Shown piece by piece: positions 18,461-27,423 of a stretch of 64,000 nt of DNA. Position 1 is the first letter of the stretch. Each line of letters begins with the position of its first letter. This DNA comes from Bin5 sp022827195 (lineage in GTDB: Bacteria; Chloroflexota; Anaerolineae; Caldilineales; Caldilineaceae). The notes beneath the pieces were generated by a model. The model saw only the letters and a list, made by a program, of their open reading frames with translations, did not search any database and was not told the DNA's origin. Location: contig OZ242331.1 in NCBI GenBank assembly GCA_965208275.1, forward strand, positions 4,278,001 through 4,342,000. The letters run 5' to 3'. The position numbers were made by a program, and so were the translations under genes.

Positions 18461-18579
18461 TGGTTGGTGCGCATTTTGGCGTGCAAAATACGATTCAATT
18501 GAACGTGAGCGGGCTTCGGATAGTATAGTTATGTAGGCAGATTTGGCAAAGATGGTCACGACTGGAGAGAGTGTGTTCG

Positions 18580-18990
18580 ATGCCTATTTATGAACTTGCC
18601 TGTGAAGAGTGCGGGAATCAATTCGAGCGCATCGTTTCATTTTCCAGCACTGTTTTGCCCGCTTGTCCGACCTGCGGCTCGGTGGAGGTCATGCGGCTTC
18701 TGAGCAAGCCGGCTATTCATTTCAAGGGAAGTGGATGGTATATCACCGACAGCAAGAAGGAGGACGAAAAGAAGAAGGCTGCGGCGCAAAAGGCGGACAG
18801 CAACGGCGCAGCGGCGGAGAAGTCGGCGGAAGAATCAGCGGAAGAGGCAACCGAGAACGAATCGAAGAGCGAGACCAAAAGCGAGACCAAAAGCGAGACC
18901 AAAAGCGAAACCAAAGCGGAGGCCAAGAGCGGTTCGCCGAGCGGGACTTCGCCGAGCGGGACCAGGAGCGCGGCCAAAGAGGAAGGATAG
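18580..18990 (+). CDS. FmdB family zinc-ribbon protein with Lys/Ser/Glu/Thr repeat tail
   Basis: 136 residues from ATG 18580 (GGAGAGA Shine-Dalgarno; an upstream in-frame start adds only three residues). The N-terminal 60 residues are a zinc ribbon with two CxxC pairs, 'CEECGNQF' and 'CPTCGS', followed by 'LLSKPAIHFKGSGWYITD', characteristic of the FmdB regulatory family (Zn_ribbon_8). The tail is low complexity: Lys/Ala/Glu-rich, then four K-S-E-T units, then S-P-S-G-T repeats. The tail is probably disordered. Function in bacteria is poorly defined; a nucleic-acid or metal-binding role is likely. Confidence 0.85.
   Translation: MPIYELACEECGNQFERIVSFSSTVLPACPTCGSVEVMRLLSKPAIHFKGSGWYITDSKKEDEKKKAAAQKADSNGAAAEKSAEESAEEATENESKSETKSETKSETKSETKAEAKSGSPSGTSPSGTRSAAKEEG
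18868..18915 (+). repeat. 12-bp tandem repeat inside the FmdB-type gene
   Basis: Four copies of AGCGAGACCAAA (the last AGCGAAACCAAA) encode the repeated S-E-T-K tail. Copy number is likely to vary by slippage without shifting the frame, because the unit is a multiple of three. Confidence 0.8.
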
Positions 18991-19041
18991 CTTTCGCGGC
19001 CAGTTGCAGCGCGGCTGAAAAGTGAAGAGGTCCGGTTTGTC

Positions 19042-19073
19042 AACACCCTTGCGCTTGCGCTAAGGGTGTTTTT
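19042..19073 (+). terminator. intrinsic terminator after the FmdB-type gene
   Basis: AACACCCTT pairs with AAGGGTGTT (19042-19050 with 19062-19070); the loop itself can pair GCGC with GCGC. A T run follows at 19069-19073. It lies between convergent genes, 52 bp after the fmdB-type stop and just before the end of the minus-strand gene. Confidence 0.8.
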
Positions 19074-19080
19074 GCACTGT

Positions 19081-19839
19081 TCAGGAAATCGGGTCGATCT
19101 TATCGGCCAGGAGGGAGGCGAGAAAGGTGCGTTCCTGGTCGGCGTCGAAGAGGATTTTGACGCGCTTATCCCCGCCCGCGCCGCTGATTTCGGTGATAAC
19201 GCCGGCGCCGAAATGTGAGTGGGCGATGCGCTGTCCGCAGGCAAGTTGATCGAGAGTACGTAGCTGCGAGCGGGTCGGCTGCGGCGGTTGCGTTGAGGCT
19301 GCCTGCTGCAACGAGGTGGCGATGTTGGCTTCGCGGTCGCGCCAGGCCTCCGCCAGCGTGCCAACCGTCTGTTCCGGGGCCTTGGAGAGAGAGATGCGCA
19401 GCCGGTTGGCACGTTGCAGCGCCGCGGCGAGGGTATCCATCGACGCGCTCTTCTCCTGTTCGGCGCGGGAATCGAGCGCGGTCAGGCGGCTGGCGCGGCT
19501 CAGTACGCGCAGAAAGCGGTCCATCTGCTTGACGGGCTCGTCGAATGGGTCGATCACGGCCAGCTGAACGCCGTTGCGGCGGCAAAGTTCGTCGCGAGTC
19601 CGGTCGCGCTGCTCCTCCTCAAGTAGCTCCACATCGCTGCGCCGGCGACGTCCCGTTCCGGTCAGGCCGGAGAAGCGCACCGCGATATTGACGGAGGGGA
19701 AGAGGTAGTCCAGTTTGAGGCGGCGGCGCGTCGCAGGGTTGATCAGCCATTCGGGACTGACGTTGGACTGAGGGTGGGGGTCATCGAATACGCGGGCGAA
19801 AATCTCGCGCCATGCGTTTACAAATTGATAAGCGGACAT
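19081..19839 (-). CDS. Vsr/PD-(D/E)XK-like domain with UvrD-type C-terminal Tudor-like domain
   Basis: 252 residues from ATG 19839 (an upstream TTG at 19860 is less likely). Residues about 35-110 resemble very-short-patch-repair-type nuclease folds: 'RRLKLDYLFPSVNIAVRFSGL', then 'RDRTRDELCRRNGVQLAVIDPF'. In active relatives the second strand usually reads A-I-E-x-x-G; here the Glu position is Arg, so catalysis is doubtful. Residues about 200-250 ('GQRIAHSHFGAGVITEISGAGGDKRVKILFD') match the C-terminal Tudor-like domain of UvrD/PcrA helicases, which contacts RNA polymerase. The combination suggests a DNA-repair or transcription-coupled factor. This is inferred from motifs only. Confidence 0.55.
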   Translation of the reverse strand: MSAYQFVNAWREIFARVFDDPHPQSNVSPEWLINPATRRRLKLDYLFPSVNIAVRFSGLTGTGRRRRSDVELLEEEQRDRTRDELCRRNGVQLAVIDPFDEPVKQMDRFLRVLSRASRLTALDSRAEQEKSASMDTLAAALQRANRLRISLSKAPEQTVGTLAEAWRDREANIATSLQQAASTQPPQPTRSQLRTLDQLACGQRIAHSHFGAGVITEISGAGGDKRVKILFDADQERTFLASLLADKIDPIS

Positions 19840-19984
19840 GGAATCTCTGCTTGCGCGCAAAGGTAGCGCAAATTACCCTTTCCTTGATTGACTCAGCAGG
19901 AAAATCGCTGGAACATTGTACAGAACCGTTGCCGCAAGGCAAAAGTCGCCGGGCGCGGAAACGGTCAATCGCGGCAGGAGCGCT

Positions 19985-21658
19985 ATGACGAAACCGGACA
20001 TCCGTGACAGGCAGGTCCCGGGTGGTGGAGAAGGCGTACGGGCGCTGGACAGCAGAGGGATTGCCGGCGCGGCGACGCTGGTGATGCTGCTGTTCATTCT
20101 GAGCCGGGGCACCGGTCTGTTGCGGGAGATCATCATCGGCGCCCGCTTTGGCACCAGTGCGGAGTTGGACGCCTACCTGGCCGCGTTCCGCATCCCTGAC
20201 CTGCTCTTTCAGCTCGTGGCGGGCGGCGCGCTGGGCAGCGCCTTCATCCCCGCCTTTGCCGCCGCGTGGACGGAGGGCAGCCGCCGGGAGGCCTGGCTGC
20301 TGTTCAGCCGCATTCTGAATCTATTGACGCTGTTTCTCGTCGTTCTGTGCGGGCTGGCGATGCTGTTTGCCGAACCGCTGACCGCGCGAGTGATCGCGCC
20401 GGGCTTCTCCGCCGAACAGCAGCGGTTGACAGCGTCGCTGATGCGCTGGATGCTGGCGAGCACGGTCGTTTTCGGCGCGAGCGGGCTGATTATGGGTGCG
20501 CTCAACGCTGTGCAGCACTTTCTGATGCCGGCTGTGGCGCCTGCGCTCTACAACTGCGCTATCATCGCTGGCGCGTGGCTGCTCGCCCCACACGTGGGCA
20601 TCCACGGTCTCGTCATCGGTGTCGCGGCTGGCGCCCTGCTCCACCTGCTTGTGCAGCTGCCCGCCCTCCTGCGCCAGGGCGTCCACTACCGCTTCAGTTT
20701 CCACTGGCAGGAGGCGCAGGTGCGGGAGGTGGCGCGGCTGATGGCGCCGCGCGCGCTGGGGCTGCTCTTTGTCCAGCTAAATTTTCTGATCAACACAGTT
20801 CTGGCAAGCGGCCTGCCGGACGGCAGCCTGAGCTCGCTCAACTATGCCTGGCTGCTGATGCTGCTGCCGCAGGGCATCTTCGCCCAGGCCATCGCCACCG
20901 TAGCATTTCCCACCTTTTCCGCCCAGGTTGCTGCCGGCAGCCGCGCCCAGCTGCTGCAGACGCTTACCAGCCTGCTGCGCCTGGTCCTTTTCCTCTCCAT
21001 TCCGGCGGCGTTCCTGCTCTTCATCCTCGACGAGCCGCTCATCCAGTTTCTCTTCCAGCGCGGCCGCTTTGACGCCGACAGCACGCAGGCGGTCGCCTAC
21101 GCGCTGCGCTTCTATGCGCTCGGGCTGGTGGCCCACGCCGTGGTCGAGATTGTGGTTCGGGTCTTTTACGCGCTGCACGACACCGCGACACCGGTGGTCG
21201 TCGGCGTGGCGACGATGGTGCTGAACATCGCGTTGAGCCTAGCGCTGATCGGCGGCCTGAGCTACGGCGGGCTGGCGCTAGCCAACAGCGTCGCGACCGG
21301 GCTGGAGATGCTGCTGCTCCTCCTACTGTTAGGGCGTAAGGTGCGCAAGGACAGCGGAGAGGGCACGGATGGAGAAGTGACGCCAGGCCTGCCCGTGGGT
21401 GAACTGCTGACGAGCGGCGGGCGTTCGACTTTGGCGGCCGCAGTGATGGCGGGCGGGGTCCTGTTCTGGCTTACGATTCTGCCGGAGAGTGGCGCAATCT
21501 TCGGGATTCCCGCGGCGTGGTTTGCGGCGTTCACAGGGGCTGCGCTGGGCGTGGTTATCTATGTGCTTGCCAGTTTCCTTCTCGGCGGTGCGGAGACGCG
21601 TCAGTTGTGGGCGCTGGCGCGCAAACGCAGAGCTAACCCGACGCTAACGCAGAAGTAA
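19985..21658 (+). CDS. murJ: lipid II flippase MurJ
   Basis: 557 residues from ATG 19985, preceded by CAGGAG; the longer frame from 19916 is not needed. It is a MATE-like/MOP-superfamily integral membrane protein with about 14 helices. It starts with 'LVMLLFILSRGTGLLREIIIGARFGTSAELDAYLAAFRIPDLLFQLVAGGALGSAFIPAF', the strongly conserved MurJ/MviN beginning with the R-x-x-G-x-x-R-E motif. Further landmarks are 'LPQGIFAQAIATVAFPTFS' and 'LFQRGRFDADSTQ', the conserved periplasmic loop region. It flips lipid II across the membrane for peptidoglycan synthesis. The C-terminal tail is short and basic. Confidence 0.93.
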   Translation: MTKPDIRDRQVPGGGEGVRALDSRGIAGAATLVMLLFILSRGTGLLREIIIGARFGTSAELDAYLAAFRIPDLLFQLVAGGALGSAFIPAFAAAWTEGSRREAWLLFSRILNLLTLFLVVLCGLAMLFAEPLTARVIAPGFSAEQQRLTASLMRWMLASTVVFGASGLIMGALNAVQHFLMPAVAPALYNCAIIAGAWLLAPHVGIHGLVIGVAAGALLHLLVQLPALLRQGVHYRFSFHWQEAQVREVARLMAPRALGLLFVQLNFLINTVLASGLPDGSLSSLNYAWLLMLLPQGIFAQAIATVAFPTFSAQVAAGSRAQLLQTLTSLLRLVLFLSIPAAFLLFILDEPLIQFLFQRGRFDADSTQAVAYALRFYALGLVAHAVVEIVVRVFYALHDTATPVVVGVATMVLNIALSLALIGGLSYGGLALANSVATGLEMLLLLLLLGRKVRKDSGEGTDGEVTPGLPVGELLTSGGRSTLAAAVMAGGVLFWLTILPESGAIFGIPAAWFAAFTGAALGVVIYVLASFLLGGAETRQLWALARKRRANPTLTQK

Positions 21659-21685
21659 GAAACTGCGGCTAAACTGGATGCGTAA

Positions 21686-21694
21686 TGGTATAAT
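21686..21694 (+). promoter_or_regulatory. candidate extended -10 promoter before the YugP-type gene
   Basis: TGGTATAAT is a consensus -10 with the TGn extension. No good -35 is visible. It would give a leader of about 225 nt before the ATG at 21928. The leader contains no recognised riboswitch. Confidence 0.4.
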
Positions 21695-21927
21695 AGGCGC
21701 TCACACAATCGAGCGGCAGCGCATGGAACGACTAGGACGCCAGGCGCTCTTTTCAGAAAGGTGACAGGACGCCGTCAGTTCAGCGTCAGGAACGCCAGTG
21801 CTGGTGCGTGTAAGCTCATAGTACGGGCATGGAAAGTGATGCCGGGCTTCTGATCAGTCTCATCACGAACGAATCGGTCAAAGCCGCAGATATGTCTGCC
21901 AATAGAATGCTCTTTACGAGGTGAGAT

Positions 21928-22623
21928 ATGTTTTTCTTCGATCCGCTGTACATTATCATCAGCCTGCCGGCGCTGGCGTTGGGGTTGTGGGCGCAGATGA
22001 AGGTCAAGTCCGCGTTCAACAAATATTCGCGCGTGCCGGCCGGGCGTGGGACGTCCGGCGCGCAGGTGGCGCGGCGCATCCTCGATGCAAACGGCTTGGG
22101 GCACGTGAACGTTGAAGAGACGCGCGGCTTCCTCTCCGACCACTATGACCCGCGGTCGAGAACGCTGCGCCTGAGTCCGCAGGTCTATCAGAGCAACAGT
22201 GTGGCCGCGGTCGGCGTGGCCGCGCATGAGGCGGGCCACGCGCTGCAGCACAGCACCAATTATGCCCCCCTCACGCTGCGCAGCGCGATCGTCCCCGGCG
22301 TGCAGATCGGTAGCTGGCTGGGCCCGATCATCTTCATCATTGGCATGTTTTTGGGGCCGGGGCTGGGGTTCACGGTCTCATTGCTGGGCCTGATCCTGTT
22401 CGCCGCGGTCGCAGTGTTTACCCTGGTGACGCTACCGGTCGAGTTCAACGCCAGCACGCGGGCCAAGGAGGTCCTTGTGGCGCAGGGCTTCGTCGGCCAG
22501 CAGGAGTTGCAGGGTGTCAACGCGGTGCTGAACGCCGCGGCGTTGACCTACGTGGCCGCCGCGATCCAGGCGATCACGACGCTGCTGTACTATGCTTTCA
22601 TCCTGTTTGCCCGCCGCGACTGA
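21928..22623 (+). CDS. YugP-type zinc metallopeptidase, membrane-bound
   Basis: A 231-residue membrane protease of the neutral zinc metallopeptidase family (Zn_peptidase_2, like Bacillus YugP). It begins with a helix 'FFFDPLYIIISLPALALGLWAQMKVKSAFNKYSRV', followed by 'ARRILDANGLGHVNVEE' and 'HYDPRSRTLRLSPQVYQSNSVAAVGVAAHEAGHALQH'. The latter carries the HExxH zinc motif (HEAGH) near residue 93. Two or three more helices and 'LPVEFNASTRAKEVL' follow, the latter conserved in the family. A GAGGTGAG Shine-Dalgarno fixes the start. Length is normal. The physiological substrate is unknown. Confidence 0.9.
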   Translation: MFFFDPLYIIISLPALALGLWAQMKVKSAFNKYSRVPAGRGTSGAQVARRILDANGLGHVNVEETRGFLSDHYDPRSRTLRLSPQVYQSNSVAAVGVAAHEAGHALQHSTNYAPLTLRSAIVPGVQIGSWLGPIIFIIGMFLGPGLGFTVSLLGLILFAAVAVFTLVTLPVEFNASTRAKEVLVAQGFVGQQELQGVNAVLNAAALTYVAAAIQAITTLLYYAFILFARRD

Positions 22624-22714
22624 GCGGGCCGATTCCCGCGGGAGAGAAGATGCATCGGCAGGCGGCGCCTGGTTGCTCGCAGACGCGGCCTGCCGTTCGA
22701 ACGGAGCCTGAACT

Positions 22715-22987
22715 ATGTTTACCGGACAACAAAGCGCAGTGCGCTTCTTTCGCACGGGGCAGCGAATGTCCCAACAGGCCGGCGGGTTAAGCCGGTGGCT
22801 GCTCATCGCCCCGGGACTGTCATTGGTCCTCTTCGGTCTGGCGATCCTGCTGTGGCCGGAGTTGTTGGCCTATATGGTGGCGGGGCTATTCATTGCTGTC
22901 GGATTCAGCGTCACGGGCTGGGGCTGGCGGCTCTCCCGGCGGCAGCGCAACGCGGCAGCCGGCTGGCAGGTCGTCGACGAGTATTGA
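22715..22987 (+). CDS. small two-helix membrane protein
   Basis: 90 residues with two hydrophobic helices ('LLIAPGLSLVLFGLAILLWPELLAYMVAGLFIAVGFSVTGWGW') flanked by basic residues, and a polar C-terminus ('SRRQRNAAAGWQVVDEY'). CGGAG lies before the ATG. It follows the protease by 91 bp. It resembles small DUF3096-like or YtxH-like membrane proteins, but no family can be named with confidence. Confidence 0.6.
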   Translation: MFTGQQSAVRFFRTGQRMSQQAGGLSRWLLIAPGLSLVLFGLAILLWPELLAYMVAGLFIAVGFSVTGWGWRLSRRQRNAAAGWQVVDEY

Positions 22988-23048
22988 GCCCGGCGGTCGT
23001 AAGCAATCGGCGATTGCGTAGCTGCTGCACTGCCGCCGACCGCTGTCC

Positions 23049-23435
23049 CTATTCGTCGACCTCGATCGTGTGCTCCTCTTCGCCGGAGCGCCACACGCCG
23101 TTCCGATCCCCGACAGCCCATTTTGAGCGGATATGGATGACACGCCCACCCCGTCTTTTGCGGGGTTGGGCGGGTTGCCGCGGCGCGCTGCGGTTCAGCG
23201 CGTTCGATGCCAGCGTCGGCAGCTGATTCTGCAGCAGCTGCAGCCCGGCCCGCAGCGCCAGCCCCGCCAGACCGACTGCAACCGGAAGCCCGACCTTCGT
23301 CACCACCTCCGGCAGGTTGTTGCGCCGCTCAAGCGGATAGCCGTCCTCGGTGTTGTAGCCGCAAGCGCTGCAGTGGCGCGCGGTCATCGCCACATCCTGG
23401 CCGCAGCCGGGGCAGACCCGATAGACCTCGCTCAT
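23049..23435 (-). CDS. zinc-ribbon domain protein
   Basis: 128 residues from ATG 23435, chosen for its AAAGGA Shine-Dalgarno. The N-terminus is a zinc ribbon with 'CPGCGQDV' and 'CSACGYN', followed by a hydrophobic segment 'VGLPVAVGLAGLALRAGLQLL' and a basic then acidic tail. It could be a small membrane-linked regulator. No specific function is known. Confidence 0.65.
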   Translation of the reverse strand: MSEVYRVCPGCGQDVAMTARHCSACGYNTEDGYPLERRNNLPEVVTKVGLPVAVGLAGLALRAGLQLLQNQLPTLASNALNRSAPRQPAQPRKRRGGRVIHIRSKWAVGDRNGVWRSGEEEHTIEVDE

Positions 23436-23470
23436 GCTGAGTCCTTTCTTCAACGAAACAGGTGTCCATA

Positions 23471-23500
23471 AGTATAGCAAACCTTTCGACGATGGCTCAA
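23471..23500 (-). promoter_or_regulatory. candidate promoter of the zinc-ribbon gene
   Basis: On the minus strand TTGAGC (23500-23495) and TATACT (23476-23471) are 18 bp apart. The -10 lies about 36 bp before the ATG at 23435. Confidence 0.4.
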
Positions 23501-23706
23501 CCAGGCCGCGCGGGCAGCCCCGAAAGACCTCGCTTGTACCTGATTCCTGCGCTCCTTAGGTCCGGCCTGAAGCGAGCGGATCCGCGGCGCATGTCCCGGT
23601 GGCCGGAAAATGAGGCCGGCTCTACAACTTTTCCGCTGAGGTAGAAGAGAAGCAAAGCACCCTTAGCAGGAAGCCTCAAGCGGCAAATCGCCCTTATTTC
23701 GGGGTG

Positions 23707-23736
23707 TTGTCGGGGCAAAAGAGCCAATGATATACT
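23707..23736 (+). promoter_or_regulatory. candidate promoter of the ABC transporter operon
   Basis: TTGTCG (23707-23712) and TATACT (23731-23736) are 18 bp apart, about 50 bp before the first permease gene. The rest of the 353-bp gap from 23436 to 23788 shows no gene. Confidence 0.45.
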
Positions 23737-23788
23737 GTTGCTGGTCTTGGCTGCGTAGCCTCCCCTTTTCAGCCCACAGGCAGAGTAC

Positions 23789-24757
23789 ATGGTCGATATC
23801 GCCCACACTCCACAGGCTGGCGCGGGCAGCATCCGAATGCAGAGCGCGGGTGAGGCTTCGCTGCTGCGGAGGATGTGGCAGGCAAAGCGGTACTACCTGT
23901 ACCTCGTGCCGATCTTCGTGCTGCTGGGCGTCTTCTCCTACTACCCGCCGCTGATGGCGCTCTACTATTCGATCAGCAATTTCAACGGCGTGCAGCTCCG
24001 GGTCATCGGGTTGGACAATTTCATCGACCTGTTCCAGGACCGGCTCTTTCTCACGTCGACGGGCAACGTGCTCAAGCTGCTGGTCGCGAATGTGCTCACC
24101 GGGCTGCTCCCGCCGTTGTTGGCGGCGGAACTTCTCTTTTACATTCGCAGCCAGCGCGCGGCCAATTTCTATCGCACCATGTTCCTGATTCCAACACTGG
24201 TGCCGGCCATGGTGGTGATCCTGACCTGGCGTTACATCTATCACGCCCGCTACGGTCTAATCAACACGTTCCTCTCCGCGATTGGCCTCGATTTCCTGCA
24301 GACTGACTGGCTGGGCAGCTTCGACACTGCGCTGCTGTCGCTGATGTTTTTCGGCTTTCCGTGGATCCATGGCGCGTCGCTGCTGATCCTGCTGGCCGCC
24401 CTGCTCAACATCCCTGGCGAAGTCCTCGATTCGTACCGCCTGGATGCCGGTTGGGGGATTCGCAGGATCTGGCACATTGATCTGCCGTTGATTCTGGGCG
24501 CGGTGCGGCTGGTTGTCGTGCTGGCGATCATCAATACGCTGCAAGGGCTGACGCTGCAGTTTGCGTTGACGGGCGGCGGGCCGGGGAACGCCACGATGGT
24601 GCCGGCCTACTATATGTATCGCGAAGCGTTTTTCAACTCCCGTTTCGGCTATGCTTCGGCGATTGGGGTCGTTCTGTTCTTGGTGGTGCTGGGTGCAACG
24701 TTTCTGAACCTGCGTTTTGTGCGCTCGGACGTAGAATACGAGCCGGACGCTGGGTAA
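23789..24757 (+). CDS. sugar ABC transporter permease (MalF/UgpA-type)
   Basis: A 322-residue inner-membrane permease with six helices. The first is 'YLYLVPIFVLLGVFSYYPPLMALYYSISNFNG', a typical MalF-family beginning. The cytoplasmic EAA loop that docks the ATPase is 'GEVLDSYRLDAGWGIRRIWHIDLPLI' near residue 215. The late 'LTGGGPGNATMVPAYYMYREAFFNSRFGYASAIGVVLFLVV' is the conserved family end. It works with the next two genes. No ATPase gene is in the cluster, so a shared MsmK/UgpC-type ATPase elsewhere is likely. Confidence 0.9.
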   Translation: MVDIAHTPQAGAGSIRMQSAGEASLLRRMWQAKRYYLYLVPIFVLLGVFSYYPPLMALYYSISNFNGVQLRVIGLDNFIDLFQDRLFLTSTGNVLKLLVANVLTGLLPPLLAAELLFYIRSQRAANFYRTMFLIPTLVPAMVVILTWRYIYHARYGLINTFLSAIGLDFLQTDWLGSFDTALLSLMFFGFPWIHGASLLILLAALLNIPGEVLDSYRLDAGWGIRRIWHIDLPLILGAVRLVVVLAIINTLQGLTLQFALTGGGPGNATMVPAYYMYREAFFNSRFGYASAIGVVLFLVVLGATFLNLRFVRSDVEYEPDAG

Positions 24758-24758
24758 G

Positions 24759-25628
24759 GTGAGCACTGTGACCGCGAATACGCAACGCGTCGCGAAGACT
24801 ATAGCACTCGTGCGCGGCGGCGACCTGACCGCGAATGCGGCGCTGGCCGTGCTGCTGTTCCTGTCACTGGTCCCGGTCGGGATGTTGCTCATCCAGGGCG
24901 GCAAGACGGGTCATCAGTTCGATGCCAATCCCTGGGGAATTATGCTGCCCTATCACTTTGACAACTATTCCAGGATTGGCCGCGCGGTGACCGGCTACAT
25001 CACGAATACGATAATCGTGAGCGCGGTTGCGACCGGCATGGCGGTAATGCTGGCAAGCTATACATCCTACATCTTTGCCCGTTTTTCCTTTCCCGGCAAG
25101 GAGTATCTCTTCTATGCGATTATCGGCCTGATGATGATACCGTTCGTCCTCAGCCTGATTCCGCAGTACATGCTGGTGTTGCGGCTGGGTCTGACGAACA
25201 CGCGTTGGGCCTTGATTTTTCCCTATGCCGCGGGCGGTGCGGCGTTCGGCGTATTTTTGCTGCGGCCATTCATGGCGAGCCTGCCGGAGGAGCTCTTCGA
25301 GGCGGCGCGCATCGACGGCGCGGGCGAGCTGCAAACATACCGCTGGCTCGCCTTTCCCCTGTCCACGCCGATTATGGCTACGCTGGCAATTTTGCTGGTG
25401 CTGGGGCAGTGGAACGATATCATCTGGGCCTCGGTTGTCATCAACGACGAGGAGCTCTACACGGTCTCGCTCGGCGTGTGGAGCATGGTGCGCGCCTACA
25501 CGGAGCAGACGCAGTGGGGGTTGGTATTCGCCGGCTTTACGGTTACTTCGCTGCCGATTATTATTCTCTTCATTTTCACGCGTAACCTCTTCATTAAAGG
25601 GTTGTCATCGGGCGCGCTCAAGGCGTAG
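24759..25628 (+). CDS. carbohydrate ABC transporter permease (MalG/UgpE-type)
   Basis: 289 residues starting at a GTG 1 bp after the previous stop. Six helices are visible. The EAA loop is 'PEELFEAARIDGAGELQTYRWLAFPLSTPIMATLAI' near residue 180, followed by 'VLGQWNDIIWASVVI'. The C-terminus is 'LFIKGLSSGALKA', the family's usual F-I-x-G end. It pairs with the upstream MalF-type permease and the downstream binding protein. Confidence 0.9.
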   Translation: MSTVTANTQRVAKTIALVRGGDLTANAALAVLLFLSLVPVGMLLIQGGKTGHQFDANPWGIMLPYHFDNYSRIGRAVTGYITNTIIVSAVATGMAVMLASYTSYIFARFSFPGKEYLFYAIIGLMMIPFVLSLIPQYMLVLRLGLTNTRWALIFPYAAGGAAFGVFLLRPFMASLPEELFEAARIDGAGELQTYRWLAFPLSTPIMATLAILLVLGQWNDIIWASVVINDEELYTVSLGVWSMVRAYTEQTQWGLVFAGFTVTSLPIIILFIFTRNLFIKGLSSGALKA

Positions 25629-25744
25629 CCCAGCATAGCAAGGAGGTGAAGCCGAGGGCTGTAACGAACGTCGTCTTTCTGAAGTGGGGGCGCCCTGTGG
25701 GCCTCACGGAATCGAGCCGTTATCAGGAAAAGGAGAAGAAAAGG

Positions 25745-27370
25745 ATGGCACCCATGCGAGACGTTTTCCATAAGCTGCAGCGGACCTTTGGCGGCCGCCA
25801 GCGGAGGCTGGTCGGAACGTTGGCCGTCATTACAGTTTTCCTTTTGAGTGCGTGCGCCGCGCCGGCGGTGGTCGAAGTCGAAGTCGAAGTCGAAGTGCCG
25901 GCGAGCGGGCGTCTGAACGTCGACTACCAGGGCACGCTTGAGGTGTTTATCTCCGGTTACGACCTGACCGAGGCGTTGACCGAGGCCCAAAAGGCAGCCG
26001 GTGTGAAGGGCAATGAGGGCCTGGAAGCGTTGATCGCCGAGTGGGAGGCGATGAACCCGGGCATCGATATTGTGCCGGTGGCGGGGCCGGTTGGGCCGGC
26101 AGGGCAGGACCCCTTTCAGTGGTTCGTAAATACACAGGTCCCCGCCGGTCAGGGGCCGGACATCTTCTTCTACTATGGGCACACGCTCTACAACGGCGCG
26201 GCCGGCGACAAGGGGCTTATGGTGCCGCTGGACGCCTACCTGTTGCAGCCGAACCCGTATGTGCCGGAAGGTGAACCGGGCAGCGAGCAGTGGATCGATA
26301 TTTTCGAGAACGGATTCTCAGGCGCGATCGCGCAGGAGCGCAGCCCGGCCGGCCACTACTACGGCATACCGGTCGATGCCGCGCCGATCACGATCTGGTA
26401 CAACAAGACGGTGCTGGATGAACTGGGGCTGGAGTTCCCCTTCCCCAACTACTACAGCGATCTTGTCGCGCTGCTTGAGCAGCTGCACGCGGCCGGTTAC
26501 GAGAAACCGATCGTCGGGCAGCTGGGGCCTGCAACCCAATGGGACAACATCATCTTCGACCACTCGCTGCTTGAGCCGGTCGGTATGGTGGAGTGGGACG
26601 TGTTGGACTATAAGCCGTCGCTGGTTAAGGGCTTCATCGACAAGGAGGAGTTCGCGCGGGCGGTCCACCTGGGCCTGTTTGACGCGACCGGCCCCGAGTT
26701 CCGCGAGATTCTGCGCCTGGGCAAGATGTGGGCTCCCTACTTCACCGAGGAGTGGAAGGTCAATGGACGGCCTGGGCCGGAAGAGTTCATCAGCGGCAAT
26801 GCGCCCGTTTTCCTGAGCGGCATGTGGATGGCGCAGAACTTCCTGACCAACCCGGAGATCGACTTCGAGGTCGGTGTGGCGACCAACCCGTTGATCGGGC
26901 CGAAAGAGTCGGAGCTGGCCGACCCGAACCCCTATCCGGGCGTGGCTGGTGTGGGCATGACTTTTAACGTCCACTGGCAGACGGTGGAGCGCGGCACGAT
27001 GAATGCCGCAATCGACTTCCTCCAGTTCATCAGCGCGCCGCAGAACTGGCGTAAGGCGCACGAGGGCAAGCTGGGCGCGATATCGATCCTCAAGGGCCTG
27101 GAGCCGACCCTGCCTGACGACCTGGCCGCGGCCGTCCAGGGCGCGATTCCGACCTCGCAGATGGCTTTCGACATCTCTGGTACCTCAACCGACTTCACGC
27201 AGCAGACCGAGCGTCAGACGATCTACACCGAGTTCTACCTCGGTGAGATTACGCTGGATGAAGCTGCTGAGCGCTTCCAGCAGAGTCTGCTCGACTGGGT
27301 CGAGCGCGAGTTGGAACAGAACGATATGGAACAGAACCCCGGCGGCACGTGGGACCTGAGCAAGTGGTAG
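25745..27370 (+). CDS. sugar ABC transporter substrate-binding lipoprotein
   Basis: 541 residues from ATG 25745, chosen because AAAAGG precedes it and a lipoprotein signal follows: a basic stretch, then 'LVGTLAVITVFLLSAC' with the lipobox L-S-A-C. The mature protein has a short V-E-V-E linker encoded by a GTCGAA repeat. The extracytoplasmic solute-binding fold (SBP family 1) then begins with 'LEVFISGYD', 'GNEGLEALIAEWEAMNPGIDIVPV' and 'PDIFFYYGHTLY'. It is longer than average (about 430), as in some Chloroflexota glycan-binding proteins. It is third in the transporter operon. The ligand is probably a sugar or glycoside. Confidence 0.88.
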   Translation: MAPMRDVFHKLQRTFGGRQRRLVGTLAVITVFLLSACAAPAVVEVEVEVEVPASGRLNVDYQGTLEVFISGYDLTEALTEAQKAAGVKGNEGLEALIAEWEAMNPGIDIVPVAGPVGPAGQDPFQWFVNTQVPAGQGPDIFFYYGHTLYNGAAGDKGLMVPLDAYLLQPNPYVPEGEPGSEQWIDIFENGFSGAIAQERSPAGHYYGIPVDAAPITIWYNKTVLDELGLEFPFPNYYSDLVALLEQLHAAGYEKPIVGQLGPATQWDNIIFDHSLLEPVGMVEWDVLDYKPSLVKGFIDKEEFARAVHLGLFDATGPEFREILRLGKMWAPYFTEEWKVNGRPGPEEFISGNAPVFLSGMWMAQNFLTNPEIDFEVGVATNPLIGPKESELADPNPYPGVAGVGMTFNVHWQTVERGTMNAAIDFLQFISAPQNWRKAHEGKLGAISILKGLEPTLPDDLAAAVQGAIPTSQMAFDISGTSTDFTQQTERQTIYTEFYLGEITLDEAAERFQQSLLDWVERELEQNDMEQNPGGTWDLSKW

Positions 27371-27423
27371 CGAGCGGCGGGCCGCAGGGCAGCCTGCGCC
27401 GGCGCTGAGAAGGACTGTCAAGA

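Noticed and set aside
18868..18915. CRISPR-like repeat in the FmdB-type gene
   Set aside because: The 12-bp units are directly adjacent with no spacers and encode an in-frame peptide repeat.
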